Shown one piece after another: positions 1 to 9,825 of a stretch of DNA of 64,000 nt. Each line of letters starts with the position of its first letter. Position 1 is the first letter of the stretch. A model generated the notes under the pieces. It worked only from the letters and a program-made list of their open reading frames with translations, ran no database searches and was not told the DNA's origin. Source of the stretch: Limibacter armeniacum (lineage in GTDB: Bacteria; Bacteroidota; Bacteroidia; Cytophagales; Flammeovirgaceae); assembly GCF_036880985.1 (NCBI RefSeq), contig NZ_JBAJNO010000009.1, positions 558,001 through 622,000 of the forward strand, read 5' to 3'. The translations under genes were made by a program, and so were the position numbers.

Positions 1-1287
1 CACATAGGAGGTGACACCATACAGCTTATTGGGAGACTTCCTGTACTTGAAGATGCCGAATAAAGACTCAATAACATCAGAAGAGCAATGCCAGCAGGCC
101 TGCTCTTCCAGTTTCGAGACCTCTTCCTTCAGGTATGTTTTCACAGTTTCTATGAATTTATTCAGTTTCTCATAAGGTGTTACTGTCTCACAGTACGAGA
201 GGCACACATCAATGCTTTCGGTGGATAATCCACTGTTCTTAAGGTGTTTGTTGATCTTGCAGGTGATAACAACAAGTGTTTCCAACTCCTTGACAATCTC
301 GTTATGTTCCTGCAGGAAGGCAAAGCATTCCTGTTCTTCCCGGGTTAGGGTGGAATATTTTTTTTGTATCGCCAACACCCAATCGATAGTGGGCGTCAGA
401 TTTAGGAAGCGGGAGTGGTCACGCTGCCTTGGCGGCAATAGGTAAGCCACAGGCTTCATAATGTTTTTGTGGGTGCAGGCTCCCAACGACTTCATGAAGG
501 CGATATATCGATCATCTTTCTTGTAGCACCTTTCTGCCAGTAGCGCCAGCTGGTGACCAACATCCTTGACTCGGCAAAGTTCCGCAGCCTTGATACCTGC
601 GACCAAATTGTTGTTCGAGTCGCTGATGACGTACTTAGGTGCCTTGCCTTGTGTCTGGGCCACCTCCTTCAGCACACGCTTGATCTGGTCAGCCTTCCAG
701 GATTTCTGTACTTCTATGTGAAGTACATCCGCATCAGCGGTCGTAAGTACCTCTGCTGTGGTATTTTCTGCCTCCACGCCCAGTACCATCAGCATCCGTT
801 CATCACCAATGGTCATGCATTCATCCACAATCAGGGCATACTCCTTGTCGGTAAAACGGCCTTCTCCTTGATTGAAAGAAAAATACCCCAGCTTCTTGAC
901 CCAAGTCTCGACTGCGCTCTTGCTTGGAAGGCTGGTCAAGTGCCAGCCCAGTGCACTATTCAAATATTGCAGACAAGAAACCACACCCCGAAAGCTGCAG
1001 CCGCCCACTACATAGAGGTGTATACAGATACTCACCATCAAGACATTGTACTTATGTCCAGCTATGGGGAGCGAGTGCTCAGCTGGAGGACCTACAGATG
1101 ACAGCTGTTGCCGCAACTGCTTGTTCTCTCTTTCCAATGCCTTGAGCAACTGTTGGCTATTCTGATATTTCCCCTTCCAACTCCCTCTGCTTTTTTCCAG
1201 TGCACAGACCCTTCCGCGTAACTTCTTAACCGTGTAACGGTGATTAAACTTGTCCTGTAGCTGTTTTTGCTGTATGTTTACCGACAT
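1..1287 (-). CDS. DDE-type transposase, partial (3' end outside window)
   Basis: An open frame of 429 codons starts at the ATG at 1287-1285 and continues past the left edge. The N-terminal ~70 residues are rich in Lys, Gln and Glu and look like a coiled coil. Candidate catalytic acids are visible in order: Asp in LIVDECMTIGDERML, Asp in YVISDSNNN, and Glu in the C-terminal SSDVIESLFGIFKYRKS. The last motif resembles the final DDE glutamate region, where a lysine or arginine follows the acid. It should mobilise the surrounding IS. I cannot assign the IS family by name. The frame shows no internal stop within the window, so the enzyme may be intact. Confidence 0.8.
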   Translation of the reverse strand, partial: MSVNIQQKQLQDKFNHRYTVKKLRGRVCALEKSRGSWKGKYQNSQQLLKALERENKQLRQQLSSVGPPAEHSLPIAGHKYNVLMVSICIHLYVVGGCSFRGVVSCLQYLNSALGWHLTSLPSKSAVETWVKKLGYFSFNQGEGRFTDKEYALIVDECMTIGDERMLMVLGVEAENTTAEVLTTADADVLHIEVQKSWKADQIKRVLKEVAQTQGKAPKYVISDSNNNLVAGIKAAELCRVKDVGHQLALLAERCYKKDDRYIAFMKSLGACTHKNIMKPVAYLLPPRQRDHSRFLNLTPTIDWVLAIQKKYSTLTREEQECFAFLQEHNEIVKELETLVVITCKINKHLKNSGLSTESIDVCLSYCETVTPYEKLNKFIETVKTYLKEEVSKLEEQACWHCSSDVIESLFGIFKYRKSPNKLYGVTSYV

Positions 1288-1363
1288 AAACTCTTTCCGT
1301 ATTTTGTGCGAAAATTTTATTTTCAGTTCAACACAAAAATGGCAAGAGTTTTTTTTATGCCTT
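1..1363 (-). mobile_element. Insertion sequence, right part (left end outside window)
   Basis: A DDE-type transposase gene reads leftward off the window edge and its upstream flank abuts the interrupted coding frame of a phage protease. Phage-like coding resumes at about 1364-1375, so the right end of the element is placed near there. I could not identify terminal inverted repeats or the target duplication, because the other end is outside the window. The boundary is uncertain by some tens of bases. Confidence 0.7.
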
Positions 1364-2062
1364 TGGACACCCTACCTCGAGGGAGACTACAAACCAATGA
1401 TCGAGCAATCCCTCGATCCATTGAATATCAACTTCCACAACGATATCAAGGCCTTCCGGGGCGACAGGCTCAACCTCGATTTTGAGGATGTCCTAACCGG
1501 TAAAGTGTACTATGCCGATTTTGGAGATAAATCAGGAATGGCGGTCGGACTTGTGGACGGCATTGGCGATCTCAACTACGCACTCGAGAGAGCTGCTGCA
1601 CTTGCGGCCAAACGCCAGGAATCACAACAAACGCAACAAACCATGAGCATCTTCGGAAAAAACAAGTTTCCAAAATATTCAGAGCTGCCGAAGCTCGACC
1701 AAAGCGAAATCACTGCAGAGGCATTGCAGGAAGTAAACGAGGAACTGACGCAGCAAGGCGTTCAAACCTTCAGGCTATCCATGGCTTCTGAAGAGCAACA
1801 AACCGCTGACCAGACAAAACAGGTAACCGACCTGCAGGCCAAGGTAACCAACCTTGAGCAGCAACTTGAGCAAGCCAACCAAAAAGCTGCAGATGCTGAA
1901 GCCAAGGCAGCTGAACAGCAGGCACTGGCAGAAAAGTACTCCGCTCAGTTGGCTCTCAACCAGCAGACCGAACCAATCGCCGAACAGGACAAAGGCCCGG
2001 CAACACAAGAAGATGCTCCAAGAGGAGCCGACTTCGCTTGGCTTGACAATTTCAACAGTTAA
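1364..2062 (+). pseudogene. S49 (SppA-like) capsid protease/scaffold, 5' part removed by IS
   Basis: The frame from about 1364 encodes the C-terminal half of an S49-family peptidase. The stretch DVLTGKVYYADFGDKSGMAVGLVDGIG matches the characteristic end of SppA-like protease domains (key residues TGK, A, GLVD-IG). It is followed by a long Gln/Ala/Glu coiled coil (about 1790-1960) and an acidic tail, as in phage protease-scaffold fusions. The family's catalytic Ser and Lys lie upstream and are absent here, beyond the IS. The gene sits directly before the major capsid gene, the expected place for a capsid maturation protease. A reading frame can be extended back into the IS to 1250, but that part has no protease similarity. 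I read it as an interrupted gene. Confidence 0.75.
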
Positions 2063-2095
2063 TCATCCATTCAAAACTGACAAACAAGCTTTCAA

Positions 2096-3064
2096 ATGGC
2101 AGATATTGATGTAACCGCTTTGGTCGCCCAATACGGCACCTATTACGACGGTAAAGACAAGCAAGATAGGCTTTACGAAAAAGTAAAGACCAAATCCAAA
2201 ACCGATATGGTGGCAAGTGCCATTACTATCGAGGAAAACGAATATCGGGCGTCGGAGTCTGAATTCACAGAGGTGTTGCAACCATTCCAAAAAGGATGGA
2301 CACCAAAAGGAGCTTTGAGTTTCAAGCCGGCTCCAATCGCTTTGGGTAACTTCAAGATCGATGTGGAGTTATATCCTGACGATCTGAAAAACAGCTGGGC
2401 TGAATTCCTAACCGGTTTGGAGCCAGCAGACCGTGCACAGTGGCCGCTGGTTCGTTGGATGATCGAGAAGCACATAATCTCGAAAATTCAAGAGGATTGG
2501 GAGAAGAAAGAAGTTTTCAGTGGCGTAAAGGCTGCCGTAACACCAGGCACTGCAGCAGCGGCTGGTACCACTATCGACGGTCTGAGAAAGCAGATCAACG
2601 ATGCGATCACAGCTGGTGATATCACCCCAATTACCACAGGAGCCTTCTCGACGGATCCAGTAACTTTTGTAGAGGAAATCGAAGCTTTTGTAGACACCTT
2701 CCCAGAAGAGTACGACGACATTGACATGACCTTAGTGATGTCTACAGCACTGGCAAAAAGGTATGCAAGAGGTTACAGGGCCAAGTACATGACTGGTGTA
2801 GTGGTAGGCGGTGACTCTGTCTACAAGGTAGAAGACACCAACGTAACTGTTGAGGGAGTGCCTTCCAGTAAAGGTTCTGAAAAGATCTACTGTACACCAA
2901 AGTGGAACTTCAAGAAAATCAACCGTAACAAAGGCAATATGAACATGCCAAAAGTGAGAATCGGTAACGATCCAAGAGCAGTTCAGGTCTTTGGTGACTG
3001 GTGGATGGGCATTGGCTTCGTGATCAAGGAGCTGGTATTCACCAACGATCAAGATACTTTGTAA
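2096..3064 (+). CDS. Major capsid protein, element A
   Basis: 322 residues, 34 bases after the protease/scaffold gene. Position after the S49 protease, size, and the regular mixed sequence without signal peptide or membrane segment all fit a HK97-fold major capsid protein. Its layout resembles the capsid candidate of element C (also 322 residues): a beta-rich N-terminal half, then a helix with many Glu and Lys (EKHIISKIQEDWEKKEVF in this protein), then a C-terminal half ending in hydrophobic strands. A GC-rich hairpin follows the stop, as it does after the other two capsid genes in the window. The call rests on synteny more than on a motif. Confidence 0.65.
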   Translation: MADIDVTALVAQYGTYYDGKDKQDRLYEKVKTKSKTDMVASAITIEENEYRASESEFTEVLQPFQKGWTPKGALSFKPAPIALGNFKIDVELYPDDLKNSWAEFLTGLEPADRAQWPLVRWMIEKHIISKIQEDWEKKEVFSGVKAAVTPGTAAAAGTTIDGLRKQINDAITAGDITPITTGAFSTDPVTFVEEIEAFVDTFPEEYDDIDMTLVMSTALAKRYARGYRAKYMTGVVVGGDSVYKVEDTNVTVEGVPSSKGSEKIYCTPKWNFKKINRNKGNMNMPKVRIGNDPRAVQVFGDWWMGIGFVIKELVFTNDQDTL

Positions 3065-3071
3065 TCAACCC

Positions 3072-3096
3072 GGAACACCCTGATTAAGGGTGTTCC
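3072..3096 (+). terminator. Hairpin directly after capsid gene (attenuator-like)
   Basis: Perfect 9-bp stem GGAACACCC / GGGTGTTCC with a 7-base loop, eight bases after the capsid stop. No T-run follows, so it is more likely an RNA stabiliser or partial attenuator than a full terminator. Confidence 0.6.
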
Positions 3097-3114
3097 CCTA
3101 AAATATCAATTCCA

Positions 3115-3513
3115 ATGACTCCAGAAGAACTAAAAGACTTGTCGCCCGAAGAGGTGGCGGAATACTTAAAGCAGCAGAATGAAACAATCGCTGAACTGCA
3201 GGCCGAAAACGAGGAGGTTAAGCAGTCCAGGGAAGTCAAAGCCCCCGTCATTCTGGTAACTGGCCAAAAGTACAAGTGCCCAATCCCGATCACGGTACTT
3301 TCCCGTGACATCATGGACGAGTCTGGCAAAAAGCTGCTGGATAAAGGCACTTGGCTGATGACGACCGAAATGCTCGCAAAGAAAAAAGACGACAAGAAGG
3401 TCAAAGACCTGAAAGAAGCAGGCAAGCTCCTGACAGAGCAGGACCTGAAGGAACGACCAAAGCTGGTAGCCAGTCTGGTTGCCGCCAAGATCGCCTTCGT
3501 AACGAAACTCTAA
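3115..3513 (+). CDS. Small phage protein downstream of capsid, unknown
   Basis: 132 residues. The first ~40 residues form a short acidic coiled coil (EELKDLSPEEVAEYLKQQNETIAELQ region). A central beta-rich part around residues 45-80 contains VILVTGQKYKCPIPITVL, and a basic C-terminal part ends with alternating Lys and hydrophobic residues. The gene sits between the capsid and another structural gene in one rightward run, so a head-completion or head-decoration role is possible. No family is recognised. Confidence 0.6.
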   Translation: MTPEELKDLSPEEVAEYLKQQNETIAELQAENEEVKQSREVKAPVILVTGQKYKCPIPITVLSRDIMDESGKKLLDKGTWLMTTEMLAKKKDDKKVKDLKEAGKLLTEQDLKERPKLVASLVAAKIAFVTKL

Positions 3514-3534
3514 CACTTTAATCTAAGCTAAACG

Positions 3535-4089
3535 ATGGCAAGCACTGACTATGTAGACTTGGGGACACCCCGTGGTCGTGACAACGCCCCAGGTATAAAA
3601 CAAAATATTTGGTATGCTCCAATGGATTACTTCGACACCATCAGTGATGTGGTCGATCCAGCCAGCTTTGATGGAGATGCCGTAAGGATCGACACGCCCC
3701 ACGTCTTCAAGGCAAGCAAAGGATGGATCAAGGTGTATGCCACCATTGAGAAGTCCAATTTTGGGGCAGAGCCGGCTGGTGATGTGGATGCAGAAATGTT
3801 CCAACCAAAGCTCACCTTCTATCATCCGGGTGACGAAGAAGATGCCGCAGCCATGGCCAGAAGGGTAAAGAACGACCGTTTCATTGTGATTTTTGAGTCA
3901 CAAAACGGCAAGTTTATCCAGTTAGGCGCAAAAAATAACGGTGCCAAGATTGTGCCTTCATACGATGCTGGCACAGTGGGCAACGGTGGTAACGGATGGA
4001 GTTTTGAGACATCGTACTATGATAACTTTATCCGCTACTATGGTGCCGGTGAGCCAACACCGCTGCAATCCGACGGTGGAGCAGTCTAA
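3535..4089 (+). CDS. Phage structural protein, possibly tail-tube-like
   Basis: 184 residues, 21 bases after the previous gene, closing the first part of the structural run. The C-terminal part (about residues 120-165) is rich in Gly, Asn and aromatic residues and reads as beta strands with loops (IQLGAKNNGAKIVPSYDAG followed by a GGNGWSFE stretch). That pattern is common in phage tail-tube and decoration proteins. No membrane segments or signal peptide. A strong terminator follows at 4123. The structural role is inferred from context only. Confidence 0.5.
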   Translation: MASTDYVDLGTPRGRDNAPGIKQNIWYAPMDYFDTISDVVDPASFDGDAVRIDTPHVFKASKGWIKVYATIEKSNFGAEPAGDVDAEMFQPKLTFYHPGDEEDAAAMARRVKNDRFIVIFESQNGKFIQLGAKNNGAKIVPSYDAGTVGNGGNGWSFETSYYDNFIRYYGAGEPTPLQSDGGAV

Positions 4090-4122
4090 GAAATTTTTTC
4101 TGAAGCCAACTTTTTGGAAATC

Positions 4123-4148
4123 GGCTCCACCATGGTGGGGCCTTTTTT
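4123..4148 (+). terminator. Intrinsic terminator
   Basis: Stem GGCTCCACC / GGTGGGGCC with one mismatch, followed by six T. It would end transcripts from the capsid-side genes before the coiled-coil gene at 4167. Confidence 0.8.
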
Positions 4149-4166
4149 CATCAAACCAACAAGCAC

Positions 4167-4823
4167 ATGAACGCAATACACGAAGTACTCAAGCACTGGA
4201 ATTATGAAAGAGCATACCAAATCTTCAGGGAGCACTCCACCTCCCACTTCCTCAAGGAGCTGCTCCAAAACGAAACCAGCTTCAACACCAAGAAGCTGCA
4301 GCAGGAACTGCAAAAGCTGTCCGAAAAAGCAGAGGTAGCCAAGCAGGTCGAAAAGTCCACCAAGGAATTTTCAAAGAGCAAGTTCCCGAATGCCCCGGAA
4401 GAGGTCCGACAGCTCGAGCAGCAGAAAAACGAGTTATTTGCCATTGTTTCAGCCAACAAAATGAGGTTGGACCTCGTCCCCGAAGGTGAGCAGCTCAATG
4501 AAGCAATCACAGAACTGATGGGGATATGGGAAAAGATATACGCCTGCTGGGATCAGCTCGATCACTACCGGGAACATGGAAAACTGCCAGACCCGGCAAG
4601 GCAACCGGAAAGGATCGAAATCGACACCGAAAAGATTGACCGGGCACAGCTGCAGAAGCGGCTCTCCAATGTGCGCACCTATATCTCACGCACCAACAAG
4701 AAGCTGGAGAAAGCCGAAACCGACAGCGACCGCCAAAAGGAGCTGGAGGAAAAACTCCAGCAACATATCACCGAAAGAGATGCACTAGAAAAAGCATTAG
4801 CCGATGCCAAAGATAGTCTATAA
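4167..4823 (+). CDS. Coiled-coil phage protein, unknown
   Basis: 218 residues, strongly charged, predicted to be almost all helix. Two coiled-coil blocks are visible, around residues 40-100 (Lys/Glu/Gln repeats) and 145-218. No catalytic motif, signal peptide or membrane segment. It overlaps the next gene by 20 bases, so the two are probably co-translated. It lies between the structural genes and the terminase of element A, so a packaging accessory or small-terminase-like role is conceivable but not shown by the sequence. Confidence 0.55.
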   Translation: MNAIHEVLKHWNYERAYQIFREHSTSHFLKELLQNETSFNTKKLQQELQKLSEKAEVAKQVEKSTKEFSKSKFPNAPEEVRQLEQQKNELFAIVSANKMRLDLVPEGEQLNEAITELMGIWEKIYACWDQLDHYREHGKLPDPARQPERIEIDTEKIDRAQLQKRLSNVRTYISRTNKKLEKAETDSDRQKELEEKLQQHITERDALEKALADAKDSL

Positions 4824-5409
4824 GGGAACCGACAAGGATGCCATTCTGGCCTTCCTGACTGGCAAGATTCCAGAGGAACAGCTCCCAGACGCAGCCAAGC
4901 TAAAACTGGAAAGGATCATATTTGCCGATGACCTGATCCGCAAGCATTTCAGCATGAGTAAGGTCCTGCCAATACTGCAGAGGGTTGTAAAGCTGAAGAA
5001 GCTGGCCAAGAGTTACAGCCGTACCTCCGCCTTCAGGGATTACCAGGACGCACAGGAAATATTCGGTTCCATGGTCAAGATGGACCGCAACTACCATGTA
5101 TCCATCCTGATGGAAAACATCAAGCAGACCCGTGACATGGCGGTCGTGGATGAGGACCTGAAAACCATGGCCACCTGTGATGCCAACCTCACCAAACTGA
5201 TCGAGAAGTTTATGGGCGACAAGGAAACCGTGGACCCGGAGCAATTGCAGCCCCCTAAACCGCTGCTGGTATTTGACCCTGCACTGCTGGGCAAGAAGCT
5301 GCCCGATGACCAGGAACTGATGCGACAGCTCAAGGAACTGAAAAGGGTACCTAAACTCGATGCAGACATTGAAGACACCGACTATGAAGAAATCAAGCCA
5401 GAGGAGTAA
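4804..5409 (+). CDS. Helical phage protein near terminase, unknown
   Basis: 201 residues. Helical, with many Leu, Lys and Asp, no recognisable motif. The C-terminal 60 residues are proline-rich and acidic (around PPKPLLVFDPALLGKKLPDD). It overlaps the gene before it by 20 bases and the kinase after it by 26 bases, a tight translational chain leading to the terminase. A small-terminase role is possible on position alone. Confidence 0.55.
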   Translation: MPKIVYKGTDKDAILAFLTGKIPEEQLPDAAKLKLERIIFADDLIRKHFSMSKVLPILQRVVKLKKLAKSYSRTSAFRDYQDAQEIFGSMVKMDRNYHVSILMENIKQTRDMAVVDEDLKTMATCDANLTKLIEKFMGDKETVDPEQLQPPKPLLVFDPALLGKKLPDDQELMRQLKELKRVPKLDADIEDTDYEEIKPEE

Positions 5410-6007
5410 ACACTTTATCGTCATTGCCGGCAATATGGGCAGCGGCAAAACCACCCTTGCCGAAACCCTGACCAAGATCCTGCCCAACTACACCTTTATC
5501 TCCATTGATGAGTGCCGGTGGCGCTTTATGCATGCCACCCCCATCTCACGGGAACAAAAGGCACAGGAGATGTTCAGCAACCTGATCCAGCAGCACGACC
5601 GGATTATCCTGGAGACCACCGGCAGCGGCAAGGCATGGAAGTACGCCAAGTGGACCATGCAGACACATGACAGGTTTATCGTCCGGATCAGCTGCCCCAT
5701 ATCAGTTTGCAGGCAACGGGTAAAACAGCGCCGAAAGGTTACCCCACTGCCCTGCAAGTTTGATTTGACCACCTCCCTCAACCTGATGGAAGAGGAACTC
5801 AAGGCCATCAAGCCCAACGTCAAGGTAAGCCATGATATGGCCACCCATGAGCAATTGCACTTTTTGATTCAAAACGGAATACTGGAGTATGAATTATCCG
5901 CAAGGCTGCAAGCCAATCCATCACAATGTCCCCCAGCTGAAAGCCACGCTTATCGACGCACAGATCGAGGTGGATATCTGGGGAAGAGGTACGGGCAAGA
6001 CGACTAG
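5384..6007 (+). CDS. P-loop kinase (AAA_33 / polynucleotide-kinase-like)
   Basis: The start is taken at the ATG at 5384, which shortens the overlap with the previous gene; 207 residues. The Walker A motif GNMGSGKTT lies near the N-terminus (FIVIAGNMGSGKTTLAE), followed by SIDECRW and ILETTGSGKAW, as in small P-loop phosphotransferases of the zeta-toxin/polynucleotide-kinase group. RxxxR pairs later (CRQRVKQRR) could form a lid. It probably phosphorylates a small molecule or nucleic-acid end; the substrate cannot be told. The last 119 bases overlap the terminase gene in another frame, so the final ~40 residues may be unstructured. Confidence 0.75.
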   Translation: MKKSSQRSKHFIVIAGNMGSGKTTLAETLTKILPNYTFISIDECRWRFMHATPISREQKAQEMFSNLIQQHDRIILETTGSGKAWKYAKWTMQTHDRFIVRISCPISVCRQRVKQRRKVTPLPCKFDLTTSLNLMEEELKAIKPNVKVSHDMATHEQLHFLIQNGILEYELSARLQANPSQCPPAESHAYRRTDRGGYLGKRYGQDD

Positions 6008-7544
6008 AGGCACCAACTGGCTCAAGAGCCGGGCAGATTTGATGCCACGCTCCGGTGGTGCCATTGTCGGATACACTTACACCAACCTGCTCACTAAGCT
6101 GCTGCCCAACATTATCCGGGAACTGGAGAGTTTTGGCCTGATAGAAGGGATACACTTCTGGGTTAACCGGTTTCCGGACAAGAAATTCCGGATTCCCAAG
6201 TCCATCCGCCCCATCAAGTCCAGCAAGAATACCATCTTCTGGTGGAACGGCGCCAACACCCAGATCCTCTCCACCAAGACACTCAACAACGGTATGGACT
6301 CGGATTACTTCTGGTTTGACGAGGCCCGTTTCTTCAAGCACCAGCTCGTTCGGGAGATCCTGCCTGCCAACCGAGGCAATGACATGCACTTCGGACACCT
6401 GAGCCAGCACCATTCCGTACTGTTCACCTCCGACCGCCCACGGGGAGCAGAACAGAAATGGCTCGAGAACTATGAGGAACAATACGACGAGCAGCGCTGC
6501 GAACTGATCCTGCAAATTGCCATCAGGGTTTCCCAGCTCGAATACCAGCTGGAGACAGAGCACCTTTCCAACCGAAAGGAGCAGCAGGTCAAGGCACTGA
6601 TCAAGCAGTACTCTGCAGAACTCAATGAGCTGCGAAGAAAGACCGTCTATTTCTCCACAGCCAGCACACTGGACAACGTGCATGTATTGGGCCTTGATGC
6701 CATCCAAAACCTCAAGAAGCTACTATCCCCATTAGACTATATGATCTCGGTGCTCAATGAGATTATCCACAAAAAGGCCGGTGGCTTTTACGGTTTGCTC
6801 GATGAGGAACGCCATTATTACGTAGCGGAAAAGGATAGCTTTATCATGAACCTGGACCTGCAAGGCAAAACTATTTTCGATGTCAAGAAGGATTGCCGCT
6901 GGGACTCTGACCTGCAGAAAGGAAAACCCCTGCAGATAAGTTGTGATGCCAATATTGCCATCAGTACCATGTCCATCTGCCAGCCAAGAAAGGTGGATGG
7001 AGTGGAATGCGATGGCCCCATCAACGCCATGCACGTGGAGTATCCGAAAAAGATCTCGGACCTGGTCAAGAAATTCCATGCCTACTACAAGCCCCATCAG
7101 ATAAGCAACAACCAGATCGACTTCTGGTATGACCACACCTTTGTAGCCGAAGATGCCAGCAGGGAGATCAGCTTTGCCGATGAGTACCAGTCAGAGCTGG
7201 AGAAACTGGGCTGGAAAGTTCGCATGCACTATATCGGCAAGGCACCCCATCACGATGCGGTCTATTACCTCTATGCCCATATGTTCAGTGAACGTGACGA
7301 AAGGCTGCCCGCCTATCGTTCCAACCGGGTCAACTGCGAGGATCTGAACATCAGCATGGAAAGCTGCGGGGCAAAGCTGGGAAAGAAAGGATTCAACAAG
7401 GATAAGTCCGGGGAAAAGAACTGGAAGACACGCCCGCAGGTACACGAGCCGCACTACACCGAGGCACTCGACACCTACCTAGTGGGCAAATACCTCAAGA
7501 AAATATCTGGAGAGAAAGAATACGAACACTACGATTTGAACTAA
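5889..7544 (+). CDS. Terminase large subunit, element A
   Basis: 551 residues. The Walker A motif GRGTGKTT lies at residues 32-39 and a Walker-B-like stretch ends in acids (DYFWFDEARFF). The C-terminal half contains the acidic patches expected of the RNase-H-like nuclease (ISCDANIAIS; FVAEDASREISFADE; HHDAVYYLYAHMF). This is the packaging motor that pumps DNA into proheads. A charged helical insertion (about residues 190-260, ISQLEYQLETEHLSNRKEQ region) separates the ATPase motifs. The frame starts inside the kinase gene, and a bidirectional terminator follows the stop. Confidence 0.85.
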   Translation: MNYPQGCKPIHHNVPQLKATLIDAQIEVDIWGRGTGKTTRGTNWLKSRADLMPRSGGAIVGYTYTNLLTKLLPNIIRELESFGLIEGIHFWVNRFPDKKFRIPKSIRPIKSSKNTIFWWNGANTQILSTKTLNNGMDSDYFWFDEARFFKHQLVREILPANRGNDMHFGHLSQHHSVLFTSDRPRGAEQKWLENYEEQYDEQRCELILQIAIRVSQLEYQLETEHLSNRKEQQVKALIKQYSAELNELRRKTVYFSTASTLDNVHVLGLDAIQNLKKLLSPLDYMISVLNEIIHKKAGGFYGLLDEERHYYVAEKDSFIMNLDLQGKTIFDVKKDCRWDSDLQKGKPLQISCDANIAISTMSICQPRKVDGVECDGPINAMHVEYPKKISDLVKKFHAYYKPHQISNNQIDFWYDHTFVAEDASREISFADEYQSELEKLGWKVRMHYIGKAPHHDAVYYLYAHMFSERDERLPAYRSNRVNCEDLNISMESCGAKLGKKGFNKDKSGEKNWKTRPQVHEPHYTEALDTYLVGKYLKKISGEKEYEHYDLN

Positions 7545-7549
7545 ACAAA

Positions 7550-9825
7550 AAAGCCTCCCGGGATGGGAGGCTTTCTTGTTACCTGTTGGACATATTCGTA
7601 TTGGAAGCATTGGAGATAAAACTCAGATCGCTCATGCTGTACTTCTTGTACCTTGGAGACTGCGGGTAGTTATCCACATAGAACACATCCCCTCTTATGT
7701 AGAGTGTATTTGAATACTGGTTAGGGCTTACTGATGTCATGTCAACCCCATGCACAGTTGCAGAAATCCAATCCCTTTCACAGGCAACCTTCACATTGTT
7801 GATAAAAGCTTCTCCATCGCTAATAAAGTACCCCCCTGACCCAACACTCAAGACAACATCCTTTACCGTGTTCTTGTCTGCATTGGCTGAAAAGGCCATG
7901 TTCAGCAGGTCCTCCCAGTAACCAACAGAGTCAGCATATACCGTCGTTGAATTATCCTGCTCATAGGAAGTCAAAGCGATGTAATTCATTGAAGGGGACG
8001 GGAAGTTGATCAGGTTCGGCACAACACTGTTCAGCTGCACCGGCAGGCTGCCAAACATCCGCCTATCGTCCTGGTTCAGGATAAGCCGCTCCAGTGAATC
8101 GGTATTGTAGAGCACCGTTTCGGTGTCACACAAATCCAGCCCCAACTCTTTCAGTGAGGTATTGCCTGACAGGTCAATACTGGTGGGCATGTTTCCGGAA
8201 GCATTGAACACCTCCAGGTTATCCTTGTTGATCGAGGCCATATCCACAATGAAGTCCGTATTTCCCTGCAACCCGTTAAAACCGTTCTGGTCCATTCTCT
8301 TAGGGGTGACCAGCTCCCTGAGGCTTGGCAGGTTGGAGGCCCTGAAATAGTATTCCTGATACCTGTTGAGGTGCAGCACTTCCAGGTTAGGGAAGTTATC
8401 AAACACCAGCCCCTGATACCCTGAATCGATAATCGAGTTTCCATATGCGCCACGCCTGAACTCCACCAGCGAGGACTTGTCAAAGCCTGCATCATTCCAG
8501 AAAGGGCTGAAGTACATCTGTGCCCAAGGCTCAAAGTATTTCAGGGACTTCAGGTTGATGATGTTCACCCTGGCAGCAGCATCACTGATCATGGAGAAAG
8601 GCATCAGCCACAGCTCCTCCACATGGTCCACATTCCCAAAGTCAATGGTCATTTGGTTGTTGGGCGGCTTGTATCCCCTGATCGATGCCCTCATAAAGTC
8701 CAGCGTGCCAAATTTTGGCACCACCAGCGGCTCTGGGGTGATGCCCTGCGTTATCGCATCATTTCCCCTGAACACGGTTACATCCGTGAGCTTGCGGGTA
8801 TAATGGTACATCTTGTTGGTCGGGCTGGCATCACAATAAACATAGCGTGCCCACCTGAAAGGCTCTATCAGGTTGTTGATCTCATCCCTCATGTCCAGGG
8901 TGCAAGTGTCTTGACCCTTGTACATGTCGGCTGCTTCCTGCCAACTGTTTGAGCCTTGGTTTGCATTCCCGTTTGGAACAAAGCAGGAAACGATATCCGT
9001 GATGGCCTCATGGATGCTCTGCCAGATCGAACCCCCATTCACCCAGTCATTCCCTCCATTGTCCGTGAAAACCTCCTCAAACTTGGGGTGCATGATCTCA
9101 ATGCCGGTATCATCATAGAACTGCTCCGTTGCTTCCGTGACATTGTCGTCAATTCCTTGTGAAAGCGCCATAAAGTCCAGCACCACAGTCCCTGTTGTCA
9201 CATCACCCTGCTCAATCTGTGTAATCATGTCCAGTATGCTAAGGTCAGTGTCCCTGAGTATTACCCGCATGGCACTGTCGAAAACCACCTGCGTAAACTG
9301 TGGCGCAACTGTCATCCTAAGCTTACGCATATTAAGCCTGACAATGGCAGCAGGCTCCGTATGGTAAAACTCCAGCCTTGTACCGTCCAGACCTACCCAG
9401 TTGCTCCTGTTCGTAATATTGAACTGGTAGGAATTGTACTGCCCCTTGGTGATGATCAGCCCTTCCCCTGAATTCTGGGAAAAGCAGTTCCGCATATCAT
9501 ACATGCCACCCTTCATATAGACTATACCCAACAGGTAAGTAGCCGTTGTGATGGTCCAACCCTCACCGTTGCCGTCATAATTTGGGCCACCCAACTTTTC
9601 CATCAGGTTAATGCAGGTCTGGTCAGGCTCCTTACCCGGTATCAATGGAAAACCTTCCTGTGTATCGCTGCTGTCTGTTGAGTCTGGAATAATTACCCCA
9701 ATCTTAAAGGTACGCCCTGTAAAAGTGAGGTCACTGCCCAGTGAATCCAGCTGCTGCAAAACCGAAAGCAGCTTAACCTTTGTCAGGATGGCATTGGTCA
9801 TGTCAAGGGTAAAGCCAGCCTGTTG
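7550..9825 (-). repeat. Direct repeat, copy 1 (shared fibre module)
   Basis: About 2.27 kb that matches 50161-52436 at a constant offset of 42611 bases, with only scattered substitutions and no indels that I could see. It includes the terminator and the C-terminal ~750 codons of the fibre gene. Similarity stops abruptly near 9825, where the two genes switch to unrelated N-terminal domains. Confidence 0.9.
7553..7571. terminator. Bidirectional terminator between terminase and fibre gene
   Basis: Stem GCCTCCC / GGGAGGC with A-run on the left and T-rich run on the right, lying between convergent genes. The same hairpin, slightly changed, ends the fibre gene copy at 50164-50181. Confidence 0.8.

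Noticed and set aside
553-1101. Rightward open frame of 182 codons
   Set aside because: It lies opposite the transposase frame, has no domain and is rich in Cys, His and Leu runs typical of antisense shadows.
1250-1363. Start of the S49 protease inside the IS
   Set aside because: The frame happens to be open there, but it is IS flank sequence and not similar to any protease N-terminus.
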